From: Bedellia somnulentella
Taxonomy: Eukaryota > Arthropoda > Insecta > Lepidoptera > Bedelliidae
NCBI GenBank assembly: GCA_963576735.1
Contig: OY755174.1
Coordinates: 5,022,001-5,086,000 of the forward strand
Length of the DNA stretch: 64,000 nt
Direction: 5' to 3'
Positions 32,990 to 44,590 of the stretch are shown piece by piece; position 1 is the stretch's first letter, and every line of letters begins with the position of its first letter. The notes under the pieces are model-generated. The model worked only from the letters and a program-made list of their open reading frames with translations. It ran no database searches and had not been told where the DNA came from. The position numbers were made by a program, and so were the translations under genes.

Positions 32990-34493
32990 TTTTGATCGCG
33001 CAACATAAATCGGAAAAGAGATGAAGTTGTTTTATGAATTGTCAAATATATATCACAGCGGGTGACCTCTTGAGTCTTAAATTGAGTGCAAACTTTAACA
33101 ATACAATTTATTTACAAATGAATCATTATTACTCATTGTAACATCTAAATGTTGCGTTTAAATGAACTTTGGTAACTTAAGCCCAATGAACTGGTATAAC
33201 AAAAAACTACAGAGTCATTTTTTCGGTGAATAAAGAAAACATGCGTGATACATTTGTTTTTTTTCTACCCGGTTACGGTGTTGATACTAATGAATAGTTT
33301 TTGAACTCATTAACTCTGAGATAAATAACTTTGTATATCTGTATAATGCAAAATGGATAACCATAACATATTTAAATTTCATATTTCACGTGTTTGTAAG
33401 AATCTATCTATTGCAAGTGTTGATTCTTGTCATTTCATAATTTACCTCTTTTAGAACAATTTCAATTCAAATCGATAAATGATGGTTTTGACTTTTATAA
33501 AAATGAACTTTTCTATCTAGTCTATTTTTTTTACCCTAAGCATAAATAACAATATACAAATTAAAATAGTACAAAAAACAGACAAACCACATCCCTTGCA
33601 CTTTATCTACTTTTATACATACATAGATATACTCACGGCCATAAATCCCAAAAAGAGGTAGCAGAGCAGAGCAAAGGCAGAGCTTCAGAGCTGGAAGTTG
33701 ATGGGGGACAAGATTTTAGAAATAAATTATCATTTGGTTGGAAATTATTTTGATTGCGCAACATAAATCGGAAAAGAGATGAAGTTGTTTTATGAATTGT
33801 CAAATATATATCACAGCAGGTGACCTCTTGAGTCTTAAATTGAGTGCAAACTTTAACAATACAATTTATTTACAAATGAATCATTATTACTCATTGTAAC
33901 ATCTAAATGTTGCGTTTAAATGAACTTTGGTAACTTAAGCCCAATGAACTGGTATAACAAAAAACTACAGAGTCCTTTTTTCGGTGAATAAAGAAAACAT
34001 GCGTGATACATTTGTTTTTTTTTCTACCCGGTTACGGTGTTGATACTAATGAATGGTTTTTGAACTCATTAACTCTGAGATATATAACTTTGTATATCTG
34101 TATAATGCAAAATGGATAACCATAACATATTTAAATTTCATATTTCACGTGTTTGTAAGAATCTATCTATTGCAAGTGTTTATTCTTGTCATTTCATAAT
34201 TTACCTCTTTTAGAACAATTTCAATTCAAATCGATAAATGATGGTTTTGACTTTTATAAAAATGAACTTTTCTATCTAGTCTATTTTTTTACCCTAAGCA
34301 TAAATAACAATATACAAATTAAAATAGTACAAAAAACAGACAAACCACATCCCTTGCACTTTATCTACTTTTATACATACATAGATATACTCACGGCCAT
34401 AAATCCCAAAAAGGGGTAGCAGAGCAGAGCAAAGGCAGAGCTTCAGAGCTGGAAGTTGATGGGGGACAAGATTTTAGAAATAAATTATCATTT
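32990..34493. repeat. Tandem duplication, unit about 746 bp (offset 758)
   Basis: 32990-33735 and 33748-34493 match almost base for base, with a 12-base spacer and only a handful of differences. The unit ends inside a reverse SINE-1 fragment: both copies share its tail and first body part, but only the second continues into the rest of the SINE. Confidence 0.92.
33625..33735 (-). mobile_element. SINE-1 fragment (first duplication copy)
   Basis: Tail and 3' part only, cut at the duplication breakpoint. Confidence 0.8.
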
Positions 34494-34618
34494 CCAACCG
34501 CAACTCCCTAAAACCAGTTAAAAAATCCCCATTATGGAGGCCAGGTATCGACCTGTGCCTCTTACGATACCCGTGGGTAGAAAGGGGTAGTGACATTCTA
34601 AGCCGGCACTACATGGCA
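34375..34618 (-). mobile_element. SINE-1 (second duplication copy, near complete)
   Basis: Continues past the breakpoint through CCAACCGCAACTCCC to GCCGGCACTACATGGC, so this is the original copy. Confidence 0.85.
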
Positions 34619-34825
34619 TTCTTTTTAGTGCATGATTATTTGTACATGCTCACTCAGGACCAAAACAAGTAAATATGAACTGGGTATCTCGATGTGTGAA
34701 AATTATTTTGTACTTCTTATCTCAATTGCACTGCTAACGGCAAGGTAGCCGGTCTTCATTTTGTAAGTATGCTATTTATTATTTTATTTCACGTAAAAAG
34801 TATTTGAGGCCTGGTAGTTGTAGTA

Positions 34826-35162
34826 CATAACATAACATAACACAAACGTTCACGCCTTTTATCCCCGAAGGGGTTGGCAGAGGTACCAATACTTCTGAAC
34901 TCACATGGCAGCGCCATCTAGTGTCCAGAGAAGGTGCCCAAGGCAGGCCTATCTCCGTTTTGTACGAATACACTGTCACATGACTAAGTACAACTCAGCC
35001 ATGTGGGTTTCGTCACAATGTTTTCCCTCACCGTTAACAACCATGATAAATTAATCACACATATGACTTTAGAAAAGACAAAGTGGTGTAGGCCCGACCC
35101 AGGATTGGAACTCACGCCCTTCTGTTTTCGGGCGGGTGTTCTACCCACTGGACTATCATGTA
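34826..35162 (-). mobile_element. SINE-2 with internal deletion
   Basis: Same subfamily as 27645. About 40 bases are missing around 34937. The flanking TACAT may be a short target duplication. Confidence 0.85.
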
Positions 35163-35399
35163 ATACATGCATAAATAAAATAAAATATACTTGCAAGTAT
35201 AAATAATCCGAATGCAAAGAATAATATCGTTTGTGTGAGAATATTAATGAATGGGAAAAAAGCGAGGTTTGCCAGCATTGAGCAATGCGGTGATCAATAT
35301 ATATACTCTGTGCTTATCCTAGGAGTGTAAGAAATAAATTTTACATTATGTTCAAACTAGACATAATATGTTAATTTATTTCACAGATCTTCTGATCTT

Positions 35400-35735
35400 A
35401 ACTGATTTTTGGGCGATGCTGTTGGAGATCCAACAACCTTAATTTTACAATATTTTCCTTAGAATTTTCTAAGATTTTCACGATTGCACATTATAATTAA
35501 AACAACTATCGATTTTGGGATATTTCAATCGCGTGCTATTACATTGTTTTTAAAGCCCGACGTTTCGAAAACTGTAATAACACGCGATTAAAATATCCGA
35601 AAATCGATAGTTGTTTTAATTATAATATTTTCCTTGCTAAACTTTCAGAAGTAGCTAAGTAATTTCTTATTCTCAAGCTCTGTCTACCTTATTTGGGATT
35701 TAGAGCCATGAAAATATACTCAGTCTACGACCAGT
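35400..35735 (+). mobile_element. SINE-1 fragment split by a 163-bp insertion
   Basis: Left part 35400-35460 (GGGCGATGCTGTTGGAGATC), right part 35624-35735 (GCTAAACTTTCAGAAGTAGC to ATAGAGCC-like end). AATATTTTCCTT is duplicated on each side of the insertion (35449-35460, 35624-35635). Confidence 0.75.
35461..35623. mobile_element. MITE-like palindromic insertion
   Basis: Two inverted arms of about 54 bases (35490-35543 and 35570-35623; ATTATAATTAAAACAACTAT with its complement) around GTTTTTAAAGCCCGACGTTTC. It carries a 29-base leader outside the left arm. A 12-base duplication is unusual for a MITE. Confidence 0.7.
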
Positions 35736-35814
35736 CTCTGGTAGCATTGTAAATGCCGTCACACTGGAATATACTATCACAAAAGAGCTAATGATTCTCG
35801 CCATATATTAACAG

Positions 35815-36773
35815 TTGAAGGCTTTTCTGAGTTATGCCGCGAAATGTTTGAGCATTGTAGAGAATCGTTACCAATTTTGTCTATAAAGATTAAAGAGTGG
35901 AAGCGAAGCCAAGAAAGTTTAACAAGGTCAATCGGAACTTAAACTGTCATATAAACTTTTTCATATTAGTTTCAAAAGTGATAATAGATTGTTTTATCGA
36001 ACGCTAAGGGCCAGTTTTTTGATCCGTGGTTAACTCAACAATTTGTTAAATATCGTAACTATTAGTTAGATATCAGCAAAATGCATTTTTTGACCCGTGG
36101 TTAGAGTAACTAATGTCAAATATCGAACCAAAATGGATTTACGATTTGACTACTGGTTAGACATTTAACTATAGTCAATGTAACAAATGGTTATATTTTT
36201 AACTCCGGATCAAAAAACTGGCCCTAAGTGACCTGTTAATACCTGACGATTATGCATTTACCAAACGGGCACAAGTGCATTTATACTTTAAATAAGATGG
36301 TGTGTTTTTCCAACTAACAATATATCTAATGATACCTAGAGTAATTTATGGCTGCACAGTAAACAATTTTATTTGCGACTATTTTGTGAGTTTTTTGCAG
36401 TCGTTTAATATGGTATGTGATTTTGTAATTATTTAAAATATTTTTAAATACCGAAAAAATACTTATTAGTAAGTTCAAAAACCTAATATATATTATTGTA
36501 ACTATTTCTCCACCTCAATCTCAAGATCTCAAACAGGTCAAAAAATTAAATGAAAATGGTTATTTTGATTCCCTTTAATCGCATTTCAATTTTCTTTTCA
36601 ATAACGTGATTAATCCTACCATATAATTCGTTGAATGGAAATATATGTTCGCCTGCAGCAAATATAAAGTTAATGCTTCTGATTCTAAAGAACCGTTTAA
36701 GCCAGGGCATCCCTATCAAGTTACACGCATTCTTAATCGATCATTGACTTTCTGTAGCCTTTCAAAAAGATAA
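35815..36773 (+). CDS. Two linked exon candidates of an unrecognised gene
   Basis: Exon 35815-35926 follows ATATATTAACAG and ends ACAAG/GTCAAT. Exon 36659-36773 follows TTCGCCTGCAG and ends at TAA. They join in phase (codon split AG/C). The first encodes a charged helix-like stretch (SELCREMFEHCRESLPILSI), the second KYKVNASDSKEPFKPGHPYQ and a short tail. The first needs one base from an upstream exon; the candidate at 32133-32276 ends in phase 0 and so does not join directly. The intron contains the MITE 36008-36224. No family recognised. Confidence 0.2.
36008..36224. mobile_element. PIF/Harbinger-like MITE (217 bp)
   Basis: Terminal inverted repeats GGGCCAGTTTTTTGATCC / GGATCAAAAAACTGGCCC, flanked by the 3-base duplication TAA (36005-36007 and 36225-36227). 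Further imperfect internal inverted repeats (GTGGTTA.. / ..TAACTA). No coding capacity. The 3-base TWA-type duplication is the known habit of PIF/Harbinger elements. Confidence 0.8.
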
Positions 36774-36892
36774 AACTACATTAAAATGCAGTTTGTGAAA
36801 AGAGACTTTTGAGGGAGAATACATTCTTTGTCATTAAGTTCAATGAAACCCATTAGTATTGTTTTTCATCTGACGATGTGTGCCTAGAACCA

Positions 36893-37153
36893 TTCATACA
36901 TACATACATTTACTCACGTACATACTTAAATCCCAAGAAGAGGTAACCAGAGCTTCAGAATAAGAAATTCCTCAGCGACTTTTGAAAGTAGTGTGGGGAA
37001 AAGATTGCTAAATAAAGATTGTCGGTGATTGATGGGTCTCTAACCGCGTCGCCCAACAACTTCTTTAAAAGTTCCAATATGTTTCCTTAGTCGCCGTTAC
37101 GAACTCCCACGGGTAGAAATGGGGTAGTGCTATTCTAAGCCGACACTACACAG
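36893..37153 (-). mobile_element. SINE-1, near full length
   Basis: Tail at 36897 (TACATACATACAT), 5' end TGCTGTGTAGTGTCGG reversed at 37138-37153. Confidence 0.85.
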
Positions 37154-38420
37154 CAAAGAACCAACCACAACAGAATGACTAGGCTTGTTACCTACGTATC
37201 CTGTATGCACTATGCTGACCTAGGAGACTAACGTGATGAAACACGCTGTACGACTCAAAACTGCTGACCTATGTTAACTACATTTCTACGTGATCTACAG
37301 CCCCCCAAATTATCACCTCTAATCGTAGAAGTTTTAGTATATATTGCCTTGTATAATTCAGATCTCACATCGACTGAAGGTAGCTTATAGGTTAGGTTAT
37401 TCTAGTACATAGTTAATTAGAAGTAATAAAAAAAATCATAGTCTAATTATTTTTTTATTAGATCATTCCGGTTTCTCTTAAGTCCTTAAATATACCTATA
37501 TATAACAGAAAACGCGCTAAAACGGCCTCTGAAGTGGGACGGGGCGTAGTGACGACTAAAAGGGATGTATCAAAATCTTGATTTATTTAAACGAAGCTCG
37601 GTAGGTTGTAATAATGGTGATTGATAGTCTCTACCTACCATATAGAGAAATATTGGCGCGAGTAAATGCATTTATTTAAAATAACTGTAGATCCTATTCG
37701 TCTGTTTACTGTGAAAACAAGGATTGGTCGTAAGTAAAAATATTATTTGACTGCTAAAAATTATATATTTGTTATTGATATAACTAGTTGGTATTTATTG
37801 ATTTCGCAATAAACCCACTTTTTATTAAAGATCATCTTTCACATCCACTAAATCATTTTTCCTAATGCATTTTATTGTGAACATATTAGGTTAATGCGAT
37901 AGAATTATTATGGCCAGTTCAACATCAATAAAATACTAATAAAAGTCTAAAGAGATAATAAAGCTAAATGTGTGAAATTGAACAAATCTAATGCTTTCTC
38001 CTCTAAGAAGGCGGTCGCAAAAACAAAATTTCTTTAGTTCATACTTTATTAGTATTCGTCATTTTTGGAAGTTTTATAAGCCTTATCTACATTACATATA
38101 TTCAGTGTCGAACGCGAAAGAATGAGGTTTTATTGTTTGAATTATCTTACGGACCCAACAATAATGTTATAGATGGTTATTGACGAGTAGGCGGATAACT
38201 TTAACACAAATTTACAGTAACTTTAAGTTTGGATAACTGTATCCAAGTTTGCTAGATAGATAACGACTGCTTTGTTTGTTTTCATTATTTTTGAAGCAAT
38301 TTGATTTTGGAGAAGGTTTTTATTTTTTACGTTTTATGATTATTTTTTAACACTTAAAATTATTAAAATCCATTCTTCGAAGACAAATGGTTCTTAGGTG
38401 TTAAAATGGTTATCAGTCTT
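37154..38420. other. AT-rich; one LINE scrap
   Basis: 37615-37668 (plus) is a LINE 3'-end scrap (ATTGATAGTCTCTACCTACC...GCGCGAGTAAATG). Otherwise nothing recognised. Confidence 0.5.
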
Positions 38421-38422
38421 AA

Positions 38423-38758
38423 CTACGTGATAGCTCAGTAGGTAGAACACCGCTTATCGTGCAGACGAGTAGTGTTCAAATCCCGGGTCAGGCCTACACC
38501 AATTTGCCTTTTGTAAAGACATATGTGTGGCTTATTTATCATGGTTTTTAACGGTGTGGGAAAACATCGTGAGGAAACCCACATGACTGAGTTGTACTTA
38601 GTCATGTGACAGTGTATTCGTACAAAACGGCGATAGGCCTACCCCTATCACGTGAGTACACTGTCCATGCCAAACGTGGGTACTCTGAAAACCAAATGAC
38701 AATGTCACGTGATGTTTAGAAGTCTTAGTAACTCTGCCAACACCTTCGGTGATATTTG
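38423..38758 (+). mobile_element. SINE-2, full length but without clean tail
   Basis: Head ACGTGATAGCTCAGTAGGTA, B box GTTCAAATCCCGGGTC, body to GATGTTTAGAAGTCTTAGTA; the ATGTT tail is lost. Confidence 0.88.
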
Positions 38759-39420
38759 ACGAGATCTTTTGAGTCTTAAGAATAGAAAATAAAAATCATC
38801 AGATATTTTAGAAAAATCAAATTGTTTGGCATCATTAATTAGGAAATTCTCAGGTGAACATAGGTCTGGACCAATCATGTGTTATCCTTATTCAATGGCT
38901 TCAGGCACCATCACCAAATTGTTAGGCTAATTTGTGGGATAACCCACCCAAACTCGGCTTCGTCCGGAACATGCGAGTTTCTAGTCTTGACGTATATTTT
39001 AACCGTTATTTTCGCTTAAATTTTAAAATCATTCAAAAGCGTACCAAAATGACCATTTATAATGCGAGTGTGTTTATACACACTTACATACATCGCATTC
39101 AATGGCTCATTCAAATAGAATGCAGGAAGATATTGAAACAAATGACGTGACCATGACATTATAAAAAAACTAAATCACGCCAATATCCATCGTTGCTCTG
39201 ATTCATTGTACATAAATAGCATTATTTTTTTTTTATTTTTTTTTATTTGTCGTTTGGTGAATAAATCTGTTTAGGTAATGAGCAAAGTTTATTTATAAAG
39301 CGATTTAATTAAATTTAAATGCTAAATTTATTGAAATTTTAAATCATTCATAGTATTCTTATAATGCTGCCTCAATAGGGATACATTTTGTCTTGACTCA
39401 ACAAAGAGTAAACTATTCAA
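38759..39420. other. AT-rich, nothing recognised
   Basis: A 72-codon ORF (38932-39150) has no coding look. T-rich low-complexity DNA at 39222-39247. Confidence 0.5.
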
Positions 39421-39424
39421 AAAG

Positions 39425-39640
39425 TTCGAAATTCCTTACATACATTTATTAATTCACAATTAGAGGTGACTTAATTTGAAAGGTAAGGGGTAATAATATG
39501 AAGGATTTGTTAGTCCATAGATCTCCAACCACATCACCCAACAATCACTTATAAACCACAATACCATAAATCGCCTCTTACAAAACGCGTGAGAAGAAAT
39601 GGCTGAGTCAATTCTAGGCCAACACTGAACTGCAAAACGC
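39425..39640 (-). mobile_element. Strongly decayed SINE-1
   Basis: Blocks ATCTCCAACCACATCACCCA, CGCCTCTTAC, and CCAACACTGAACTGC survive in order. Confidence 0.55.
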
Positions 39641-39996
39641 TGAATTACTTAGATTCCACTAAAGAAAATAAAATATATCAACACAAAGTGATGGGGTTAC
39701 AACACCAGATTTGCATACATTGCTTGCAATATGTGAATAAAAATTACATGTCATTTACCTTACAGTGTTGTCAGAGACCCCTTTTTGTTTCTATCAGTGA
39801 GTACAAATAATTAAACTTTGATGATGTATGCAAAAATAGTAAATTTTCCAAGACTAAGTGTGACTTGGATTCCATCAAGAGGGGTTGCATACTACTAATA
39901 GCAAGTAATATTTTTTGAATAGATATTGCAATGCAAACCTCACTTTACTTTATTTCGTAGAGAGGTATTGTTTTTTTCGTAATATATATATATAAA
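39641..39996. other. AT-rich, nothing recognised
   Basis: No supported feature. Confidence 0.5.
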
Positions 39997-40247
39997 TACA
40001 TACATACATACATATACTCACGGCTGTAAATCCCTAGAACGGGTAGCCAGAGCTAAGGAATTAGAAATTCCTTAGCCACTTTTGGAAAGTTGAGTGGGGA
40101 AAAGATGGTAAAATAAAGGTTGTTGGTGATGGGTCTCCAACCGCATCGCCCAAATATCCCTTAAAAGCCCCAATACCGTTAGTCGCCTCTTACGTACACC
40201 CACCGGAAGAAATGGGGTAGTGCTATTCTAAGCCGACACTACACAGC
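39997..40247 (-). mobile_element. SINE-1, full length
   Basis: Complete reverse copy from the TATG tail to CTACACAGC. Confidence 0.9.
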
Positions 40248-40265
40248 ATATTCTTATATATTATA

Positions 40266-41082
40266 CTAGTGGATCGGCCCAGCTTCGCACGGGTAGCGTT
40301 GTTTTTTAAATATCTGAGGTTTCTTTCTTCAGTCACTGCTCAAGCATTGTGAAATTTAGCGCAATGTTTTTAATTTATTAAATTTATAGCACTCCCTGAA
40401 CAGTGTAGTTTGGTGATTTTGAATGCGCTTTTATGAACGGTTCAGTATTTCCGCTTGTTAGCAAATTTTGGAATAAATCGCTATGAAGTATTTATAATAA
40501 TCTAAAAAAGAAATCATTACGTCATGTAGGATGCAATTACTGGCGCCATCTAGTATGTAAAATGTAAATTAGTAACCATTTGGTATTGGTCACGGGCGCG
40601 ATGGCTTATTTCATGCATAATTTCGGTGTTTCTCTACCGATTTCTATGATTCTTTTTTTAATGAATAGGCAATAATGTTACCTTTTTTAAATTTGGGATG
40701 AATGAGAGTATTATAACCGTAAAAGTAAACAAATATAATCAGGATGATCCGAACTGCTAAGCTATCAGGAGTTACACGTGTTATTGTGAGTCAACCATAA
40801 AAGATAAACATATACTATTGCGGAAACTTTTTTAGACAATTTTATGAAGAATATTTCCGTCATACATGATTTCTATGTAAGTTTAACCATTAAGGCTGCA
40901 CACGCGACGGAAGCTTAAAAAATGGAGTAACTTCTCCCGTTCTCCCATAATTTCCCAAAATTCCCCTTTACTACTCTGCTGGAAAGTATACAAAAACCTG
41001 CCCAGAAATATGAAGAATAATTGTGCCAAGTTTCGTTAAAATCCGTCGAGTAGTTTTTGTTTCCATAAGGAACATACAAACC

Positions 41083-41136
<54 letters not shown>

Positions 41137-41255
41137 AATTTTACTTATTGCATTTTTGGCATCAGTATCGATCCCTAATCACCACCTGATAGTTATTTTG
41201 AAAATATATTTCATGTACAGAATTGACCTCTCTACAGATTTATTATAAGTATAGA
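40266..41255 (-). mobile_element. Non-autonomous Helitron, copy D
   Basis: TC...CTAG ends with A before and T after. GACA repeat at 41084-41132. Very close to copy A throughout. Confidence 0.9.
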
Positions 41256-42157
41256 TAATCAAACTATTCTTGTAACTTGATTGAGATCTACAGCATTAAA
41301 AGAAGTCTCCTTCAAAATCTTAAAAAAGATCTTATAAAAATTTGTTCAAATAACATGTGTAATAAATCGTCAAGTTTTTAATTAAGATAGAATTGTCATT
41401 AGGTCATTATTGTTTTTAGGCTTTTATCCTTGATTTTGATTTTGTCATTAACAATAACAATTATTTCTAGATTTATTGCGTCTGGTTCCGTATCCTGTAC
41501 TGGTAGTGTTTTTTGTTATGGATGAACCTATTTATATATTTGACGCAATTTAATCAAATTATAAAATCAATAGTGTTTTTCCAAACTTATTTTTAGAAAT
41601 TCAATTAAATGTACCTACTCATGTTCTCACTCATTCTTCAAGTCTTAAACTATATCACATTATAAGAACTGTGTCTGTCTCAACAAAGGGCAATGTGCCC
41701 TAAAATTGCGCCTGGTCAATATATTTTACGCTGCTATATTTCGTCGATCGAAATCAACAGTATTAGTTCCCGGATGCTGCTGTAAGGAACCCTTCGATAT
41801 TTTTATGAGATGCCGACAACCCATTTGTTATAAATAAGTTACTGCAAAAGCCTCCGCAAAATTTCAACAACAATTAGCTTAGTTTATTTATAAGGTAATT
41901 TTTACGCCGCGGTCTTTGACGTTGTATTTGTGTTAAGAATATGTCGGTAAGAATCTGAATTATTGATATATTGGTTGAAAAAGTTATTGTGAGGAGTTTT
42001 TATCGAAAGATAAATCATTGTTTGTTGATTAGGGTGTTCTTTACAGTATGTAAAGATAATATGAAATTGCCTTTATGTTCCTACAGCAATAGTGTATTTT
42101 GGTGTGAAGTGGTAGCCAGAGGTTAAATTTCAGTCACTTATCTAAGTTTAGAGATAA
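41256..42157. other. AT-rich, nothing secure
   Basis: A GC-richer part at 41690-41870 shows no ORF or repeat that I can name. ATGTCG/GTAAGA at 41941 could be a first-exon end, but nothing supports it. Confidence 0.4.
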
Positions 42158-42168
42158 AATATTGGTAT

Positions 42169-42415
42169 GCTGTGTAGTGTCGGCTTAGAATAGCACTACC
42201 CCATTTCTGCCTTTGGGTGTACGTAAGAGGCGACTAACGGTATTGAGGCTTTTAAGGGATTCTTGGGCAATGCGGTTGGAGACCCATCACCACCAACCTT
42301 TATTTTTACCATCTTTTCCCCACTCACACTTCCAAAAGTGGCTGAGGAATTTCTAATTCCTTAGCTCTGGCTACCCCTTCTAGGGATTTACAGCCGTGAG
42401 TGTATGTATGTATGT
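42169..42415 (+). mobile_element. SINE-1, full length with 10-base target duplication
   Basis: AATATTGGTA at 42158-42167 and 42416-42425. Confidence 0.93.
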
Positions 42416-42559
42416 AATATTGGTAAGTAAAAAAAAAACATCTGTGATGGATAGGTTAAAAATTATAAGTATGATGTCTACATTCTTCAAAATACAAAAA
42501 ATGCTATAAATTGCCGAAAATAAAATAAATGGTAAAAACATGAGTTTCAAAGATTTTAT

Positions 42560-42905
42560 AAAAAAAAAATTAAGTAAAAAAACATTTTAAGAAAAAGCTT
42601 TTATTTAAACGCTCTAAAAAGAAGAAAATAAAATATTCCTTTTGGATTATACTAACAACTCCTCATTATACACAATTTATATATAATAATAAAAGCTTGT
42701 CGCGAGGTTTACATACCTATCAACATTCCTTTATATCATAATAATTTGTGGTAAATCGAGCGACAAGCTTTTATTATTATATATAAATTGTGTATAATGA
42801 GGAGTTGTTAGTATAATCCAAAAGGAATATTTTATTTTCTTCTTTTTAGAGCGTTTAAATAAAAGCTTTTTCTTAAAATGTTTTTTTACTTAATTTTTTT
42901 TATTT
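42560..42905. repeat. Long near-perfect palindrome (arms ~145 bp)
   Basis: 42560-42703 and 42760-42905 are reverse complements with very few differences; loop 42704-42759. The word AAAAGCTTTTATTTAA in the left arm (about 42594) appears inverted again at 43546-43561, so the palindrome may be one end of a larger element that includes the tandem array. Confidence 0.9.
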
Positions 42906-42957
42906 TTTACTTTTTAGTTATCGCTGGCTATTTTCAAGTTATTATTACTCTCAAAAT

Positions 42958-43445
42958 GCCCTCTCATTTGACACCCATATTGTAGAAGTAGACTAAAGGT
43001 AACTATTCCGCCATCCTGCACGGTCCGCCATATTGGATTCAGAATGACGTCATATTCTTTTTCTAGTCACTCTTAACTAGCCCTTTCATTTGATACCCAT
43101 ATTGTAGAAGTAGACTAAAGGTAACTATTCCGCCATCCTGCATGGTCCGCCATATTGGATTCAGAATGACGTCATATTCTTTTTCTAGTCACTCTTAACA
43201 AGCCCTTTCATTTGATACCCATATTGTAGAAGTAGACTAAAGGTAACTATTCCGCCATCTTGCATGGTCCGCCATATTGGATTCAGAATGACGTCATATT
43301 CTTTTTCTAGTCACTCTTAACAAGCCCTTTCATTTGATACCCATATTGTATAAGTGGATTAAATATAACTGTTCTGACATCTTGTATGATCCGCCATATT
43401 GAATTTAGAATGACGTCACATGTCTTATCATATATTGTCATCCAA
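42958..43445. repeat. 122-bp tandem repeat, four units, each with TGACGTCA
   Basis: Units start at 42958, 43080, 43202 and 43324 (GCCCTTTCATTTGATACCCA). Units 1-3 are nearly identical; unit 4 is diverged. Each has CCGCCATATTGGATTCAGAA followed by TGACGTCA, the consensus CRE/ATF site (unit 4 reads TGACGTCA as well). Confidence 0.93.
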
Positions 43446-43565
43446 ACAAAATGCGTCCACAAAATTTCAGCACAAACGGTTGAATATATCTACTTCAAAA
43501 TTGAGTTCAAAGATTTCACCCGAACACACAAACATACATTGCAAGTTAAATAAAAGCTTTTAAAA
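43446..43565. mobile_element. Right end of the 42590-43561 composite element
   Basis: Unique sequence from the array to TTAAATAAAAGCTTTT (43546-43561), the inverse of the sequence near 42594. Suggests a ~970-bp non-autonomous element. Target duplication not visible. Confidence 0.45.
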
Positions 43566-43689
43566 TGGAGAAGTTCGCAGCCGCAGTTCACCTTTCTTAC
43601 ATGATAATCTACCCTAACCAACTATACCTACTTACTGATTCAAATGATAGCATCAGCATTGGAATCAACAATTTACATGTCATTGTGGA

Positions 43690-43845
43690 AAGTTAAGAAG
43701 AAAAAGGTGAAAAAAGTAAAGATTGGTCAGTTATGGACCATAGCCACATCGCCCACCAATCACTAAAACATCCCCAAAACCCCAGCGCCTCTTACGTCAC
43801 AAAGGTGTAAATGGGTTAGTGCTATTCCAAGCCGACACAATTCCT
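43690..43845 (-). mobile_element. Decayed SINE-1 5' half
   Basis: Blocks ATAGCCACATCGCCCACCAA, CGCCTCTTACG, and GCCGACACAATT. Confidence 0.6.
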
Positions 43846-44445
43846 AATCATTCACTAAATACGTCACAAAACAATATTTTAATAATAAAGCCATTACAAC
43901 TAAACGAATACAACGCCCAACGGTTATTTGAAATGTTTATGATAATGAATGGCGGCGGCGGCGACAAGGCACCCGTTGGTCGTGCATACAACCTGTGGTG
44001 AAGGCGCCTGCAATATGGGTCTTCCAGTCTTATGTTTCTGCGCACTTGAATGACGCATTCTTGGAATACTTGATTTTCCGTTACTGTTGTAACTACCTTT
44101 ACATCGCAGTTTTAATCGCCGCTTTAAGCCCGAAAATATATAGTTAATGCTTGTAAGTAAATAAGAACTTGGTTTCTAAAATCGGTTCAGACCAAGAAGG
44201 TTTTTTAATTTAATTTTTGTTTATCGATTAACAAATCTTAATAACGAAAATGCCACAAGCTAGTTCAAAAACATGTAACAGAAAAGAAAAAGATTGTTGA
44301 TATTGAAATAGCACACAAAGCGCTTAAATTAAAGTCTCGGTATTGAAGGGTCATTTGCCTCATACGAAACCCACTGGAAAGCGATAGGATATTATTAACT
44401 AAAACTACAACACGATATACATAAAAAATACATATAAAACTCTCA
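43846..44445. other. No secure gene; GC-rich patch 43950-44030
   Basis: GGCGGCGGCGGCGACAAGGC and flanks are open on both strands (43819-44001 plus, 43848-44045 minus). Composition on the minus strand (RRLHHRLYARPTGALSPPPP) looks like mobile-element debris; not recognised. Confidence 0.35.
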
Positions 44446-44449
44446 ACTC

Positions 44450-44590
44450 AAACGTTCACGCCGTATTTTGCCGATCTGGCGTTAGCAGAGGTACTTTTAC
44501 TTCTGAACATCACGAGTCATTGTCACCTGGTAATCAGAGTACCCACGTTTTGCTTGACAGTATACTTACGTGATGGAGAGCAAGCTGATA
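44450..44590 (-). mobile_element. SINE-2 3' part, decayed
   Basis: AACGTTCACGCCGTATTTTG to GTGATGGAGAGCAAGC. A second 3' scrap lies at 44870-44930. Confidence 0.65.

Noticed and set aside
34984..35217. Possible gene with DSPVGRTPARKQKGVSSNPG
   Set aside because: Translation of the SINE-2 head; the same peptide appears at 27837-28040.
41935..41960. ATGTCG/GTAAGA first exon, and ATGTCAAAG/GTAAGT at 46741
   Set aside because: Start codon plus donor alone is too short a signal; no promoter or following exon found.
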